Counted from the first letter of the stretch, positions 11,406-25,066 are shown. The stretch: 64,000 nucleotides of DNA from Lactuca virosa (GCA_928212115.1 CAKMRJ010003334.1:39162481-39226480); one strand, 5' to 3'. Made by a program: numbers and translations. The notes: generated by a model not told the origin, from the sequence alone.

Positions 11406-14400
11406 ATGGTAGGTGGATTATGTTTCATTTATCAATGCTGCAATAGATTTTCATTCAAAACATCATGAAATCTCGATCACGAACACATTCGTTGCGTTAT
11501 TACACTCTAAAATAGAGATACAGATTTGGTTTATGATATTAATATATGTGACATTGTCATGCAAGTTTGATAGGATCTTTTTTGGAATTTCAATACCAAC
11601 ATTGTTCTGCCTGTGATACTTGTAATAATGCATAATGTAATCAGCAAGTATTATAGAAAATCTTCAAGTCAATATTAGTTTAGAAGTTGAACAGATATGA
11701 TATCCAGAGACAAAGTATTGCATCCTTTGCTAGTTTTTCAATTCAAATGTACTGACTGATTTGTATGCACTACAGCGTACTGCAGTGAATATAATAGTAG
11801 GCTCTCATGTTTGGGCTGAAGATCCAGCACAAGCATGGATTGATGGGCAGGTTGTCAAGATTAAAGGGAAAGATGTGGAGATTCAGACTAGTGAAGGGAA
11901 AACGGTTATTTTTCTACTAAAACCTGACTTTTTTATATCAAACAATGTACATGTAGCAGCATGAGATTAATTTTATGGGTTCTTTTTCAGATTGTTGCTA
12001 ATTTATCAAAAATATATCCGATGGATTTGGAAGCTCCTGCTGGTGGAGTTGATGATATGACGAAGCTATCTTATCTACATGAGCCAGGAGTCTTGCAGAA
12101 CCTAAGAACCAGATATGAACTTAATGAAATTTATGTAGGTCTTCATCTAGTTTTATGGTCTATAATGTAAATGGATTCTAACTTTATGGAATCATGACAG
12201 ACATACACCGGAAACATTCTAATTGCAATCAACCCATTCCAGAAGCTACCTCATTTGTATGATGCTCATATGATGCAACAATACAAGGGAGCACCATTTG
12301 GAGAATTGAGTCCCCATGTATTTGCAATTGCAGATACCTCTTACAGGTAATGGTAAGTAACACCCTTTTCTTCTTGGATGCATGGGTGCTCACCACATCT
12401 TTACTGGAGTCCAGGGCCATGGTCCATGAAGGAAAGAGCAATTCCATTCTGGTGAGTGGTGAAAGTGGAGCTGGTAAAACAGAGACAACCAAAATGCTTA
12501 TGCAGTTCCTTGCGTATTTGGGTGGGAGGAAAGCTACTGAAGGTCGCACCGTTGAACAGCAAGTCCTTGAAGTATGATACATGACGTATAGTTCTTTAGA
12601 GAACCTCTTAATTATTCTATATTATGTGTCACTTCATGGCTATATACTGATAAACTTGCTGTGTCACCCTTTTGACTGCAGTCAAATCCTGTTCTTGAAG
12701 CATTTGGGAATGCCAAAACTGTTAGAAATAACAATTCTAGTCGTTTTGGTAAGTTTGTTGAGATCCAATTTGATAAGCATGGGAGAATATCTGGAGCAGC
12801 TATTAGGACTTACCTTTTGGAAAGATCTCGTGTTTGCCAAGTCAATGATCCTGAGAGAAACTATCACTGTTTTTACCTTCTTTGTGCTGCACCACCAGAG
12901 GTATAATATAACAATTCTACTTCGAGTATTTTACAAAATTGAAACCTTTTTTTTAAATTTTTTTTTTTTTGTTCTTATTGCTTGTGCTTTCAGGAAGTTG
13001 AGAAGTATAAGTTGGGAAGCCCGCAATCTTTTCACTATCTTAACCAATCAAAATGCTATGAGCTAGTTGGTGTGAATGATGGACTGGAGTATCTTGCCAC
13101 AAGGAGAGCCATGGACATTGTTGGAATAAGTAAACAGGAGCAGGTATACCTTCTGTAACTTTGTTTTCCTTCCGGTTTATTCTTCTTCCAAAGAATCTGT
13201 GAGCCATGGACATTGGTGTAATTTTGTCTTGTTTTCTGATAGGAAGCAATTTTCAGAGTTACTGCTGCTATTCTTCATTTAGGCAATATTGCCTTTGCTA
13301 AAGGGAAAGAGGTTGATTCTTCGGTGCTAAAAGATGACAAAGCTAAATTTCATCTTAAGATGACAGCGGAACTTCTAAAGTAGGTCTATTTTTGAATTTT
13401 TAATAATTTGGAAGTCCTTTTATTGGTATATTTGCTCATAAATTTTTGTGTCAGGTGTGATCCTGTTGGCTTGCAAGATGCATTATGCAAACGTGTGATG
13501 ATTACTCCTGAAGAAGTTATCAAAAGAAGTCTTGATCCATTAAGTGCTGCATTCAGCAGAGATGGTTTGGCTAAAACAATATATTCCAGATTATTTGATT
13601 GGTAATTTTGCAGTTTTCATAAGAAAACCCTATTGAATAAACTTCTAGTATCTAAGAATTAGGATCCCTTTTTCATTATTTGAAGGTTGGTGGATAAAAT
13701 TAATAAATCAATTGGACAAGATCCTAACTCAAAATGTCTGATTGGCGTTCTGGACATCTATGGTTTTGAGAGCTTTAAGAACAACAGGTGGCAACCAGGC
13801 ACATGTCGTATTCCCTCCATTTCAAATATAGTATTATAATTTTGACTTTGAAAACTCACATATTGTTACTTTTGTCTCAATTTCATCATACACACAGCTT
13901 TGAGCAGTTTTGCATCAACTTTACAAATGAGAAGCTGCAGCAACATTTCAACCAGGTTACTGTCTAAACTTTCTTAATCACTGTTAGCGTGAGTTGTTAA
14001 TGTTAAGGACTACCAAAAAAAAAAATCATGTTTGAATTACAGCATGTCTTTAAAATGGAGCAAGAAGAATATATAAAAAAGAGGCTATCAACTGGAGCTA
14101 CATTGAATTTGTTGATAACCAAGATGTTCTAGATCTCATTGAAAAGGTATAGTCACTTATAACTGCCTTTATTTATATTTTCCATTATTTCCACCATATA
14201 ACTCTGAAGTTGTATCTATATTGCAGAAACCTGGTGGTATCATCGCTCTTCTTGATGAAGCTTGGTATAACAATAGTATTAATTATGAGCTAGTGCAGAT
14301 TTAAGATGTCTTTATTCACAATATTATTTTTTCCACTTTTAGTATGTTCCCAAAGTCCACACATGAGACATTCGCAAATAAGCTTTATCAGACTTTCAAA

Positions 14401-16935
14401 AACCACAAACGATTTGTCAAGCCCAAATTGTCACGCACAGATTTCACGGTTGCTCATTATGCTGGAGAGGTATGTATTGTAGCCATACTGTGTTCTTACA
14501 TGTAACACTATTTTCTTAAATCTTTTATAAAATTTTTGGGTGCTTTTTATAGGTGCAATATCAATCTGATCAATTTCTTGACAAAAATAAAGATTACGTG
14601 GTCCCCGAACACCAAGATTTGTTGGGTGCTTCCAAGTGTCCTTTTTGTAGCCAGCCTTTTCCCTGCTTTAGAAGAGTCTTCCAAATCTTCTAAATTTTCT
14701 TCAATATGTTCCCGTTTCAAGGTAGGTATCTTTAATTCTTTATCTCAATCATTATGATGTAGTTTTAGTGTATGCTAATGTGTAAGTAACTATATGGTAA
14801 TGCACAGCTTCAATTGCAACAACTGATGGAGACACTTAATGCTACAGAGCCTCACTATGTTAGATGTGTGAAACCAAATAATAAACTGAAACCTTCCATA
14901 TTTGAGAACCTTAACATCTTGCAACAATTGCGATGTGGTGTGAGTATATAAATTTGTTTTATCTTTAATTTTAAGTTGGTTTATTCTATGCCATCTTTCT
15001 TCCACCTTGTATGTGACTGATTTCTCTCTTAGGGTGTTTTAGAGGCAATCAGGATCAGTTGTGCTGGTTATCCTACCCGGCGTGCTTTCTTTGAGTTTAT
15101 AAACAGATTTGGACTTCTTGCTCCAGAAGCCTTGGCTGGATTGGCTGGAAGGTAAATTTCTTCTACACACACACACACACACACTTTTGTTGCACCAGAT
15201 TTGGACTTCTGAATCTCTCTTTTTGGTGTTTCATCTCTTGCACAATACAGTAGCTTTGATGAAAAGATGGTATGTCAAAAGATCTTGGAAAAGATGGGGC
15301 TCAGTGGATTTCAGGTTATTAAATTTTTATTTACTTTTGGTTTATAAAGAACAATCCCTTCTTTTTGTATAACACTAGGATTGTTTTATACAGATTGGTA
15401 AAACAAAGGTGTTCTTGAGGGCTGGACAGATGGCAGAACTAGATGCAAGGAGAGCTGAGGTCCTTGGCAGTGCAGCAGCAATTATTCAAAGGCGGATACG
15501 AACTCATATTGCTCATCGCCAGATCAACGCATTGCGAAATTCTTCAATCTTTTTACAAGCTTTCTGTAGACGTGAGCCTCACATCACATGATCAAAACTC
15601 TCAGATTCTTCAACTTGTTTCTTCAAACTATAAACACACAAGACGACACATTATTAATAAGTAATAACTGTTTACACTTTTAGGTAGTCTGGCTTGCAGA
15701 AAGTTTGATCAACTGAAGAGAATTGCAGCTGCTATAAAAATTGAAAAACATGTGCGTAAATGGCGTGCTTGGGTGGCATATACTAGGCTCCGTGTGTCAG
15801 TGCTTGCAGTTCAGACATGTGTACGTGCAGTTGAGGCGCGTAAAAGATTCCGATTCCGGAAGGAAACTAATGCTGCTATCAAAATTCAGGTTAGTTTTAT
15901 AAAAAACTCTTTTTTTTTTTTTATTGTTATACAAACAGAGGAATTTTAATCGTGTTATTTATAGACTCGGTGGCGTTGTCATAAACATTCTGCATACTAT
16001 AAAAGGCTAAAGAAAGGATCTTTAGTTACTCAATGTAGATGGAGGGGAAGGATTGCTAGGAGAGAGCTACGAAAACTTAAAATGGTCAGTTTTTTTTTTT
16101 TATTTACTTTCTTTTCAGGGCAGATTAAAAGTTGCTAGCTTTATCTGTTTTGCAGGCTGCACAAGAAACAGGTGCACTTAAAGAAGCAAAAGATAAGCTT
16201 GAGAAACAATTGGAGGAACTAACATGGCGTTTACAGCTTGAGAAACGTTTAAGGGTAATTTATTTCAACTATACAAGTTTTGTAGGAAAAGTTTGTAATT
16301 GTAATCTGATATGTCCTACATGTCTAGACTGATTTGGAAGAAGCAAAAGCACAAGAGGCCCTGAAATTCCAAAATTCTCTAGAAGCTATGCAAAAGAAAC
16401 TTGATGAAGCAAATGCATTGGCTGTAAAGGAAAGAGAGGCAGCTAAAAAAGCTATTGATGAAGCACCTGCGGTTGTTGAAGAAAAAGAGATTGTTATTGA
16501 AGATACTAAGAAAATTGAATCCTTGACTGCTGAGGTGGATGAGTTGAAGGTAAGTAAGACTTACCATACAAACAGAGTTTTTTTTTTTTCTGTGTTTTAT
16601 CTTGGGGACCACATTAACTGTTTTTTTGTTCGGCCATGTAGGCAAAGTGGGAGTCAGAAAAGAAACGTGCTGATGAGCTGGAAGAATGTAGTGAAGGAAG
16701 ACGTAAGAAGTTGGAAGAAACAGAAAAGAAAGTTGTTCAGTTACAGGAAACTATGAGCAGATTGGAAGAGAAACTAAACAACTTGGAATCAGAGAATAAA
16801 GTCTTCCGCCAACAAGCCGTGTCCATGGCACCTAATAAGTTTCTCTCAGGGCGTTCGAGATCTATTATGCAGGTATTTTATTTTATCAAAATTTAGGTGT
16901 TGTTTCTTTTTGACTTGGTGGATTTAGTGAGAACA

Positions 16936-16990
<55 letters not shown>

Positions 16991-18010
16991 CAGTGTTTCT
17001 TAATGTATTAAGACACTAACCCTTTACCTATTTGCCCTTCTTTTTTCCTCCCAACTCATCTCATGTCAAAATTGATGAATATTGTGAAATTTGTTCTGTT
17101 GATAAAATGGTCATCTACTCTCATTCAGATGGTGCATTCAATCTAGAAAAGAAACAGACTTTATGTATACAACACAGACACTGTCCTATGAAATTTTTAT
17201 CCTTTAAAGCATTATACGTTCAAACTTTTTCGTTTTAGAACAATATATTTTGAAAAATCTAGTCAATCATAGCAGTGAAATAGATTTTTCAAAGTACAAT
17301 GCTGAAATAGGAAGAAAAAAAAAGTGATTGTTTGATATTCAACTCCTTGCAGAGGAACGACAGTGGTACTTTTATTGGAGAATCAAGGTCATCATCTCAG
17401 GTATCCTGAATCTTGAACTTGATGCTGTTTTTAAATTTAATCATCTATAAATAAATTACATGTTTCTGTTGCTTATGTATCAGGATCCACATAGCCCTTC
17501 AATGCATCAAAGAGATCTAGCAGAAATAGACGACACACCACAAAAATCACTTAATGAAAAACAAATGGAGAATCAAGAACTACTTATCCGATGCATTGCA
17601 CAACATCTAGGATTTGCAGGGAATCGACCAATCGCAGCCTGCATCATTTACAAATGCCTTCTTCAATGGAGATCTTTTGAAGTCGAACGCACTACTGTTT
17701 TTGACCGAATTATCCAGACCATAGGCAACGCCATAGAGGTGTACTTAAATTCTTCTATTGTTTCACTTCCTTTTTATAATTATTATTTTTTTTTCTAACT
17801 TTCTTTTTGGTTTGTTTAATAGAAAAAACAGGATAATAACGATATATTGGCATACTGGTTATCGAATGCCTCTACTCTTTTGCTTCTTCTTCAGCGAACA
17901 TTGAAACCAAGTGGGTCAGCATCTGGAATGGCCCCACAACGTCGTCGATCATCAGCTGCTCTTTTTGGGAGGATGACTTCTGTAATGGTTAAGTATTTTG
18001 GAATTTGATT

Positions 18011-18063
<53 letters not shown>

Positions 18064-18764
18064 GTATATACCAAAAATAAAATTTGATTTTCTGGTTAGA
18101 GTTTCCGTGGGACCCCTCAAGGAATCGAACTTCCTTCCTTTGTGAATGGAGATCTGAGTAGTGGAGTTGAAGGTGGTTATACCAAAGTGGAAGCCAAGTA
18201 TCCAGCTTTGCTTTTTAAGCAGCAGTTAACAGCGTATGTTGAAAAGATATATGGAACAATTCGAGATAATTTGAAAAAGGAAATATCTCCGTTACTCGGG
18301 ATGTGTATTCAGGTACCTAATTTCTCATTCTCTTCATTTTTACTTAATTTATTATTCATGTTGAGTAATTAGCAGCAATGGACTAAATGGTAATTTCACA
18401 ATTCACACTGAAGGCACCAAGAATTTCGAGAGCCAGCCTGGCAAAGGGATCATCACGTTCGGTTTCCAGTTCAGCTCAGCAGACACTGATTGCTCATTGG
18501 CAAGGAATCGTCAAGAGTCTTGGAAGTTTCTTGAATGTTCTAAAAACAAATCATGTTAGTGCCATTTTTGTTTTTTTTGTGTTTCTTTATTTTTTCCGTT
18601 TTTAACCCTTTTTGTGAAATGTTTTTAGGTACCACCGGTTTTGGTGCGTAAAGTTTTCTCACAAATATTCTCATTTGTGAATGTTCAGCTTTTTAACAGG
18701 TCTATTATATATTTATTTTTTGTAGAGTGTGTTCCTTTGTGATGTGAATATAAAATATGATTCT

Positions 18765-18809
<45 letters not shown>

Positions 18810-19809
18810 AATGCAGTCTACTTTTGAGACGCGAGTGCTGTTCGTTTAGCAATGGTGAGTATGTGAAAGCGGGATTGGCTGAGCTAGACCACTGGTGTTT
18901 TAACGCAACTGACGAGGTAATTCCAGAGTGATATTTTCTTTCATTAGAATGGAATTAACGATTCCATTCCTTCCTCAATTCCATTATGCCAAACACTATT
19001 TTGTATTCTTATTTGCTAAACAAAAGGACTGCAGTATTCTGGTTCTGCTTGGGATGAACTGAAGCATATACGGCAAGCTATAGCATTTCTGGTAAAGTTT
19101 CTTTTATTATATAAAAAATTTAGTCTTTCTGGTTTTAAAGATTTTATTTTAATCAATTTTAATCCATCCCATTCAGGTTATACATCAAAAGCCAAAGAAA
19201 ACACTGGATGAAATAAGTCATGACCTCTGCCCAGTGAGTCATGTTTATGTTTTTATTAGTTTACAATAACAATAAAATATTATGTAATTTATTATACCAT
19301 TGAGTTGTATATATATTTAATTATGGTCCACAGGTTCTTAGTGTACAACAGCTGTACCGGATCAGTACAATGTACTGGGATGACAAGTATGGGACACAAA
19401 GCGTCTCCCCAGATGTAAGTTTCATAATAAGATCAGGTTGTTTTTTTTTTTTTTATAAATTATTAATGTGGGTTTAACTTTGATGGATGGGTCAGGTTAT
19501 ATCCAACATGAGATCGTTGATGACTGAAGAAAACACTGTTGTAAGCAATTCTTTCCTATTGGATGACGATTCCAGGTTAGTTTTAGTTGCTTTCATGTTG
19601 ACCCAATCGTTTGACTAGTACTGAAATGTCCAAAATACCCTTTGATGATTATATGTTTTAACACATTGATTTTATGCAGCATTCCATTTTCGGTTGATGA
19701 TATATCGAGATCAATGGATAATATAGAGATATCAGACATTGAGCCTCCACCTCTAATTCGCGAGAACTCAGGATTTAGCTTTCTGTTGCCACGTATAGAG
19801 AGCCACTGA
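11406..19809 (+). CDS. Class XI myosin heavy chain (about 36 exons)
   Basis: Actin-based motor of the plant class XI type, which drives organelle and vesicle transport. Splicing gives roughly 1,500 residues. Exon 1 appears to be the bare ATG (11406-11408) followed by a GT donor; exon 2 starts about 11775. Visible domains in order: SH3-like N-terminus (GSHVWAEDPAQAWIDG); motor with P-loop GESGAGKTET (12455-12490), switch I NNNSSRFGKF and relay DIYGFESF; actin-binding region; converter KTKVFLRAGQMAELD; five to six IQ motifs (15.45-16.05 kb); coiled coil (16.16-16.87 kb); and a DIL/globular tail from about 17.5 kb ending in SGFSFLLPRIESH. All introns inspected are GT-AG. Two frameshifts lie in homopolymers, A6 at 14075-14080 (exon 12) and T5 at 14642-14646 (exon 15), both in invariant motor regions. 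Read literally, the protein would stop inside the motor. Everything else is intact and conserved, so I suspect run-length errors, but a recent pseudogene is possible. Convergent with the deadenylase gene; the stop codons are about 300 bp apart. Confidence 0.88.
14075..14080 (+). other. Frameshift in A-run, myosin exon 12
   Basis: The exon reads ...MEQEEYIK up to six adenines, then is out of frame with the conserved NWSYIEFVDNQDVLDLIEK that follows. A run shorter by two or longer by one would keep the frame. The family has a conserved, gap-free sequence here. Confidence 0.8.
14642..14646 (+). other. Frameshift in T-run, myosin exon 15
   Basis: The reading frame is lost at five thymines directly after GASKCPF. 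The conserved ASLFPALEE continues in the frame that a run one base shorter would give. Confidence 0.8.
16937..16988. repeat. (TA)n microsatellite in myosin intron
   Basis: About 26 uninterrupted TA units in the intron before the RNDSGTF exon. Confidence 0.95.
18014..18059. repeat. (TA)n microsatellite in myosin intron
   Basis: About 22 TA units between the exon ending GRMTSVM and the exon starting SFRGTPQ. Confidence 0.95.
18766..18805. repeat. Poly-T tract, 40 bases
   Basis: An uninterrupted run of 40 T in a myosin tail-domain intron, just upstream of the exon encoding SLLLRRECCSF. So long a tract near a splice acceptor will be length-unstable and hard to sequence. Confidence 0.95.
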
Positions 19810-20106
19810 CCGAACTGCCCAATGTTTTCCGGTCAGGATAATCAACCGGTGAGAAGAAAAAAAAAACATGAACTGTATTATTTTCCCATGTTTTTCTCGA
19901 TGTTTTTGTAGCTTTTATATATATACTAGCATGTTGTACAAATAGACATTTTTCATTTATTGACATCAGTCATAATCTTGGTTCAATTAAATGCTGAACA
20001 CAATTTAAGTTAGAAAATTGTCCTCTTAACTTATCTCATAAATTCTATAACAATGAAATTCAAAAAATATATTCAAAAAAAGAAACAACACTGAGAGAGA
20101 AGATGC

Positions 20107-22185
20107 CTAAACCACTAAAAACTCAGCACCTATTGGTAAATGATCACTGGGATGAAAATAATTTGGCAATCCACCTTTTACATCCGCTGACTCAGCTTCC
20201 GGAAGCTCAAGGTAACTAAAAGGTTCAATTTCAATCCCATTGTCAGAAGGTGAGAAAAATATATAATCAAGTGTACCAGTGAATCCAGGGGTATAATTGG
20301 TAAATTGCGGTTCACCCCTTGTGCACGCATAAACACTTGATAAATTAATCGGTGGTTTATCTTCTAAACATTCCACTGAGCCACTAGAAACAAGATACTG
20401 GTACACCTGTACACAATTCTCAATCAATAATAAAACCTACATGTTTCTTGAATTTTCAATGTAAATTCAAGAACAGAATAACCATTGAAATATAAATACC
20501 TTGTCTCCAGGAATGGAATTGAAATCCCCAGTAATGATTACTGATGGTGTGCACTCAAAATTTTCAGATACCATTTTTTTAAATTTCGCCACGCGTGATA
20601 ATAAATATTTCGCCTGTGCAAGCTTCACATCTGCCCATTCTGGATCCCTACAGAATTCAAAATTTCAGATAAAGAATAATCTCCAGACAAGAAACACAAG
20701 GGCAAAACTGGAATTATAAGTAAAAAAAATTACCAGTAAAGATGTGTGTTTGCCACAATGATATAATGTTGATAAGGTTTTTTTAAACTTGAAAGCAGCC
20801 ATAATTCCAACACAATCACGTTTCAACCGGACATATGGATCATTAGGATCTCCTTTTTCTTTGGAATCAAGATCCTTCTCCTTTTGTTCCACACGGGAAG
20901 CTTCATCTAGAAGCAAGTTAGCAAGCTCATTATAGTCAATTGTTTCCTCTATCACCAACTCCAATCTGGACATTTAAACCAGCCAAAAAAAAGACATGAA
21001 TACAATCAATGAATATGCTTTTTACTATGAGAATGAATGAGACAGTTGTATACTTGTTGTGCTTGTAGAAAATCCCACATCCGTCTGATTTCCTACCACT
21101 TCTTTTAATGTAGATGCTTGAGTAATCATTTTGCTCTATTTTCTCTTTGTAGAAGGTATCATACTCATCTAATTCCTGACAACAAAACAATTATTCTACA
21201 CATAAGAAAAACTGGATGACAGAAATAAATATTACAGCAAATGTGTTATGGATGTGAAGAAATTAAACCTGTAAGCATAAAATATCAGTATCAAGATGTT
21301 TAAGAAGATCAAGAATTATTGGGGAACGAGCTTTCCACCTGTCATAACCAAATTTTATGCATATTCAGGTCATAAAAGAGGTGAGTAGTTATCATTCATG
21401 ATAGCTTCATTCAAATATGGAGTAATAAAGAGCTCTAACAAACCAAGAAGATTTACTTGAGACAAGGTGATGGAGAGTGTGGGAATACAGAACTTTTTAC
21501 ATATACCTGCAGAAAAAGGAAAAAGGAAAAAAAAAAAACATTCAAGAAATAATGAATTGGCAAATTAAAAGGGGTGTGTGTGTGTGTGTGTGTATACCTG
21601 AGCCAGAATGTTATATGAAACCACTCGAAATTTGAGGCCTGTAAAAATATCAGATATGAATTGATATTTAGGTTGACAATACATAGATTTAATTAGATAA
21701 AAAAACTAAGGGGCATGGTCTTTTACATACCCTCAGACTTGCTTACGGAAGTAATTTGATTCTGTTCGACTGGGATGAATTTAGGGTAAACTGGTGTAGG
21801 TGTAGGTGTAGGCGTGTTCTTAGTGCTCATTTTTCTCATACAAATCTTACTGCATATAACATAACCCACATTTTTATGAACAAACTGTGTATCACATTAA
21901 ACAGTCATGTGCTACTTTATTCACATCTCACAAATCACAAATGTGTGTGTTTGTGTTTGTAATTGATTCGTAAAACATACAGTCGAAATAGCAAAAAGGA
22001 CAACAAAACCTCAACAGCATAAATCAGTAACGTAGCAAACACAAGATAAGCATCATAATAATCAAAAATCCATTTATGGAAGGGAAGGAAAGGAACAGAA
22101 TGAATCCGCCGGCGTACCTTGTTCGGAAGGAGGAAGAAACGAGAGGGATGCGAGAAAGCAGTAAACCACCGGATTTCAGAATCAT
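20107..22185 (-). CDS. CCR4-4: CCR4-type deadenylase (CCR4 homolog 4), 9 exons
   Basis: Mg-dependent exonuclease/endonuclease/phosphatase-fold enzyme that shortens mRNA poly(A) tails. The start is ATG at 22183-22185 (MILKSGGLLLSRIPLVSSSF); its basic, Ser-rich N-terminus looks like an organelle-targeting peptide (inferred). Nine exons on the minus strand: about 22118-22185, 21731-21851, 21600-21638, 21459-21508, 21270-21338, 21058-21177, 20735-20966, 20500-20648 and 20107-20408. Catalytic motifs seen: VSYNILAQ, DILCLQELDEY, the NTHLYW block, TGDFNSIPGD, TLDYIFFS and HPSDHLPIGAEF at the C-terminus. About 380 residues, as expected for the Arabidopsis At1g31500 group. One frameshift sits in a 7-base homopolymer at 20778-20784, just before the conserved NTHLYW block; if real it would remove the catalytic C-terminus. 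Convergent with the myosin gene. Confidence 0.85.
20778..20784 (-). other. Frameshift in 7-base homopolymer, deadenylase exon 7
   Basis: Seven T on the plus strand (A on the coding strand) follow the codons for AAFKF. Conserved residues leading to NTHLYW lie in the frame that six bases would give. This is the fourth homopolymer-linked frameshift in the window. Confidence 0.8.
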
Positions 22186-22940
22186 TTTCCCCCCAGCGGA
22201 AGAAGCGATATATAAATAAGAGCTTCTTCACAGGGCAGCCTCCTCCTCTTGCGACTAGCGACCAAACTAATAAAAGGCCCAAATTACATAATCAGTCCCT
22301 CGACTGTTTTCCAATAGAGAATTTAGCTAAGATTAGGTTGCAATTTGGTGGAATTTCATGTTCGCTTCCATTGAGGAAAAAAAAACTTATATAGTTAAAT
22401 TTTTGAGTTTTTATTTTTCGTTTTGGAATTAAAAAAAGTGTTTGATTGTGTATTTTCTATTGTTTTTATTTTTGAGTTTTTGTTATTATACATAGGGTTT
22501 AACTAACTTTGGAAAGAAGTTATTGAAATATTTTTTAGGTTTAAAATAGGATTAAGGGTGGGTGGTGCCATGGTGGGAAGGGGTAGGCTACATATATCAA
22601 AGATGGGTCACTCGACCCGCCTATTTTTTTATTTTTATAAAGGATTATATAAAAATATAAATTGTGAACTATCTTAAATATTTTAAATGAACCACCTTAA
22701 TGTTTTTGGCAAAAACAAATAGATTTTCAAAGCTTATCTTTGATTTTTTTATTGGTTTAATTTAAATAGTGAATCATATTGTTTTACGTTCTAGACTGTC
22801 ACCGGGTAGGTGTTGGGGTTTGGGAGGAGAAAATGTAATTTATCAAGTGTGTGTTTTTTTTTTTGACATCGTTTGGACTTTGGAGATGAAAAAATATGGA
22901 AACAATAACTATTTTTTTTCCAAGTTTCTTGTAATTTTGG

Positions 22941-22942
<2 letters not shown>
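22186..22942. other. Intergenic, deadenylase promoter side
   Basis: Contains the 5' leader and probable promoter of the minus-strand deadenylase. No other gene is seen; ORFs here are short and lack known domains. Confidence 0.5.

Positions 22943-23005
<63 letters not shown>
22943..23005. repeat. (TA)n microsatellite
   Basis: About 31 TA units. The ORF that spans it (22769-23116) encodes an IY-repeat and is spurious. Confidence 0.95.
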
Positions 23006-23008
<3 letters not shown>

Positions 23009-23353
23009 TTTCCTTGGAGATTTTTTTTTAAAAAAAAAATATCAAATCAAACACGTTTTCAAAAATTTCACTTAAATTTTTTTATTATTTTTGGAAAACT
23101 AATGAATATTCCATGAACAAACGCACCTTTAGAGATAATGATACTACATGTCAACTAACTATTTTATATATAATAAAATGCCATTTTTATATGTCTCCAG
23201 AGATAAAATGCATGCCTTATAATGGTTATAATTGTGTAACCAACTATATTGTCAGTTATTTTGTAACTAAAACTAACTCTAACGAGTTTCTAGAAAATCC
23301 AATGGTTTATTTGTTGGAAGACTATTTATTACAACAAGCTTGTAAATATTATG

Positions 23354-23670
23354 TGTAGAATCATATTTAGCTAATGTTCAATCAATCACATCTATGTAAA
23401 TGAAAGGATGGGATATAAGTTGCAATAGCTTATGATTTTGTAATAGATATAAATTACAATAGTTTATGCTTCCAAAAAAACTAAATATATTTGTTGAATG
23501 TAAATGGTTGGTGTAAAATCATATTGAGTTAACGTAGATTCAGTCATTCAAATCTATGTAAATGAAAGGATGGGATATAAATTGCAATTGCTTATGATTT
23601 TGTAATAGATATAACTTACATTGGTTTATACTTCTAAAAAAACTAAATCTGTTTGTTGAATGCATGATGG
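23354..23670. repeat. Two-copy tandem duplication, about 157 bp unit
   Basis: The block from 'gtgta.aatcatatt' through 'atctatgtaaatgaaaggatgggatata' and 'cttatgattttgtaatagatata' to 'tttgttgaatg' occurs at about 23354-23510 and again at about 23511-23670, roughly 85-90% identical by eye. Confidence 0.8.
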
Positions 23671-25066
23671 TTTATGGTATTTAAGGTAATCCTCATTTTG
23701 AGATGTTTTTTAGTCTTCCATAAAAAAAGTCATTGTTAAAGTTTCTCGATTTTAGTTTTCGATTCCACTTACCTTAAGAGTGGCAGTTCACGTTCAAAAT
23801 TGAAGTGCATGAGATTCGAATCCAATGCAACTCCTTTTATAATACTCAATTCCCAAATGGTCATCAATAACATAAATTCGTTCAAGGCCCACATGGGGAG
23901 TTAGTTGCGGAACACTTGCAATATTTTAGGCGTGTCCGACTGTAATCCCTAACCTCATATGTGAAATCCAGCACCTCAACCACTAGACATATAAAGAAAT
24001 GCAATACACCCTTTCTTTCTTAAATGCTAACTTAAAATTTTAATAGACTCCAAGTTGACTCATTGCTCTCTTATGAATTTTCGGTTTTTAATTCATAACA
24101 TAAAATCTAAATTTTTATTTCTCGTGGTGAAATACTTTTTATTTATGCATACAATTTGGAAGTTCTAGCCCAAATTTGCAGTCATTACATTAGGAAACGT
24201 ATAAGAATGGTCTACCTTGGGCTACTCAAGCAACACCCAGTAAGTTGCTCTCGATAACACGATGGAGTGAGAATCAATTACAAGGAGCTTAAATGTGCTT
24301 CGGACAAAGAACCAGGACTCTTGGGATACTCCTTTCTCATGGTCTTTCATTATGACAAACATGAAAAAACAGTTAAATATGTATATTTGCTTAAGAATTA
24401 AAGTTCGAAGTATAAAACAAGATTGTGCTCCTACACAAATTATTTCATATTGGTGGGGCTAATGACATACCACACCCAAGAAGCTTGACTGAACCAGGAG
24501 GCTTTATTGATAGGTGCATATTAAATGATCCGAACAGAACCAAGAATAACACCAACAACTAGACCTAAAATTGACCCAACAAAGGCTCAAGTCATCAACG
24601 CCCTGTCATCCTGAACCCACTTGCCAAACTCATGCATGATAGGTTGGTTCCAAATAGATTCATTATCTCTATACATCATCAAATACATATATCACAAATT
24701 GGGTCTAACCTAAATTCAAAGAAAACATTATTCAAATAAAAAATAACATATTCCAACGAATCTTGATATGAAAGGTGTTCATCATCATAAATACAAAAGA
24801 GAACTAAATCAAACAAGTTATGCTCAAATATCTTAATTTATTCTTCTCTTGTTTTTAATTGTTTGCTCCTATGCACCAATTTTATCCGATGTATTCTCAG
24901 GTTCAAAAGTGTAGGGATGTATTCTCAGGTTCAGACCCGACATACAGCTAACCAATTAGTTTAAGTTAATACTAAAATCGAGATCATAGGTACGTTGCAG
25001 TGGTAGGTTACTTTGTGGATCAAGGTATCCAGTCATAAACTATTATCCCATACAAGTGAACTTTTA
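23670..25066. other. Intergenic, no gene recognised
   Basis: AT-rich sequence with a few low-information ORFs. No repeat boundaries or domains could be supported. Confidence 0.6.

Noticed and set aside
22769..23116. 115-codon ORF with IY repeats
   Set aside because: It is translated (TA)n; the same applies to ORFs at 35676-35885 and 43264-43458.
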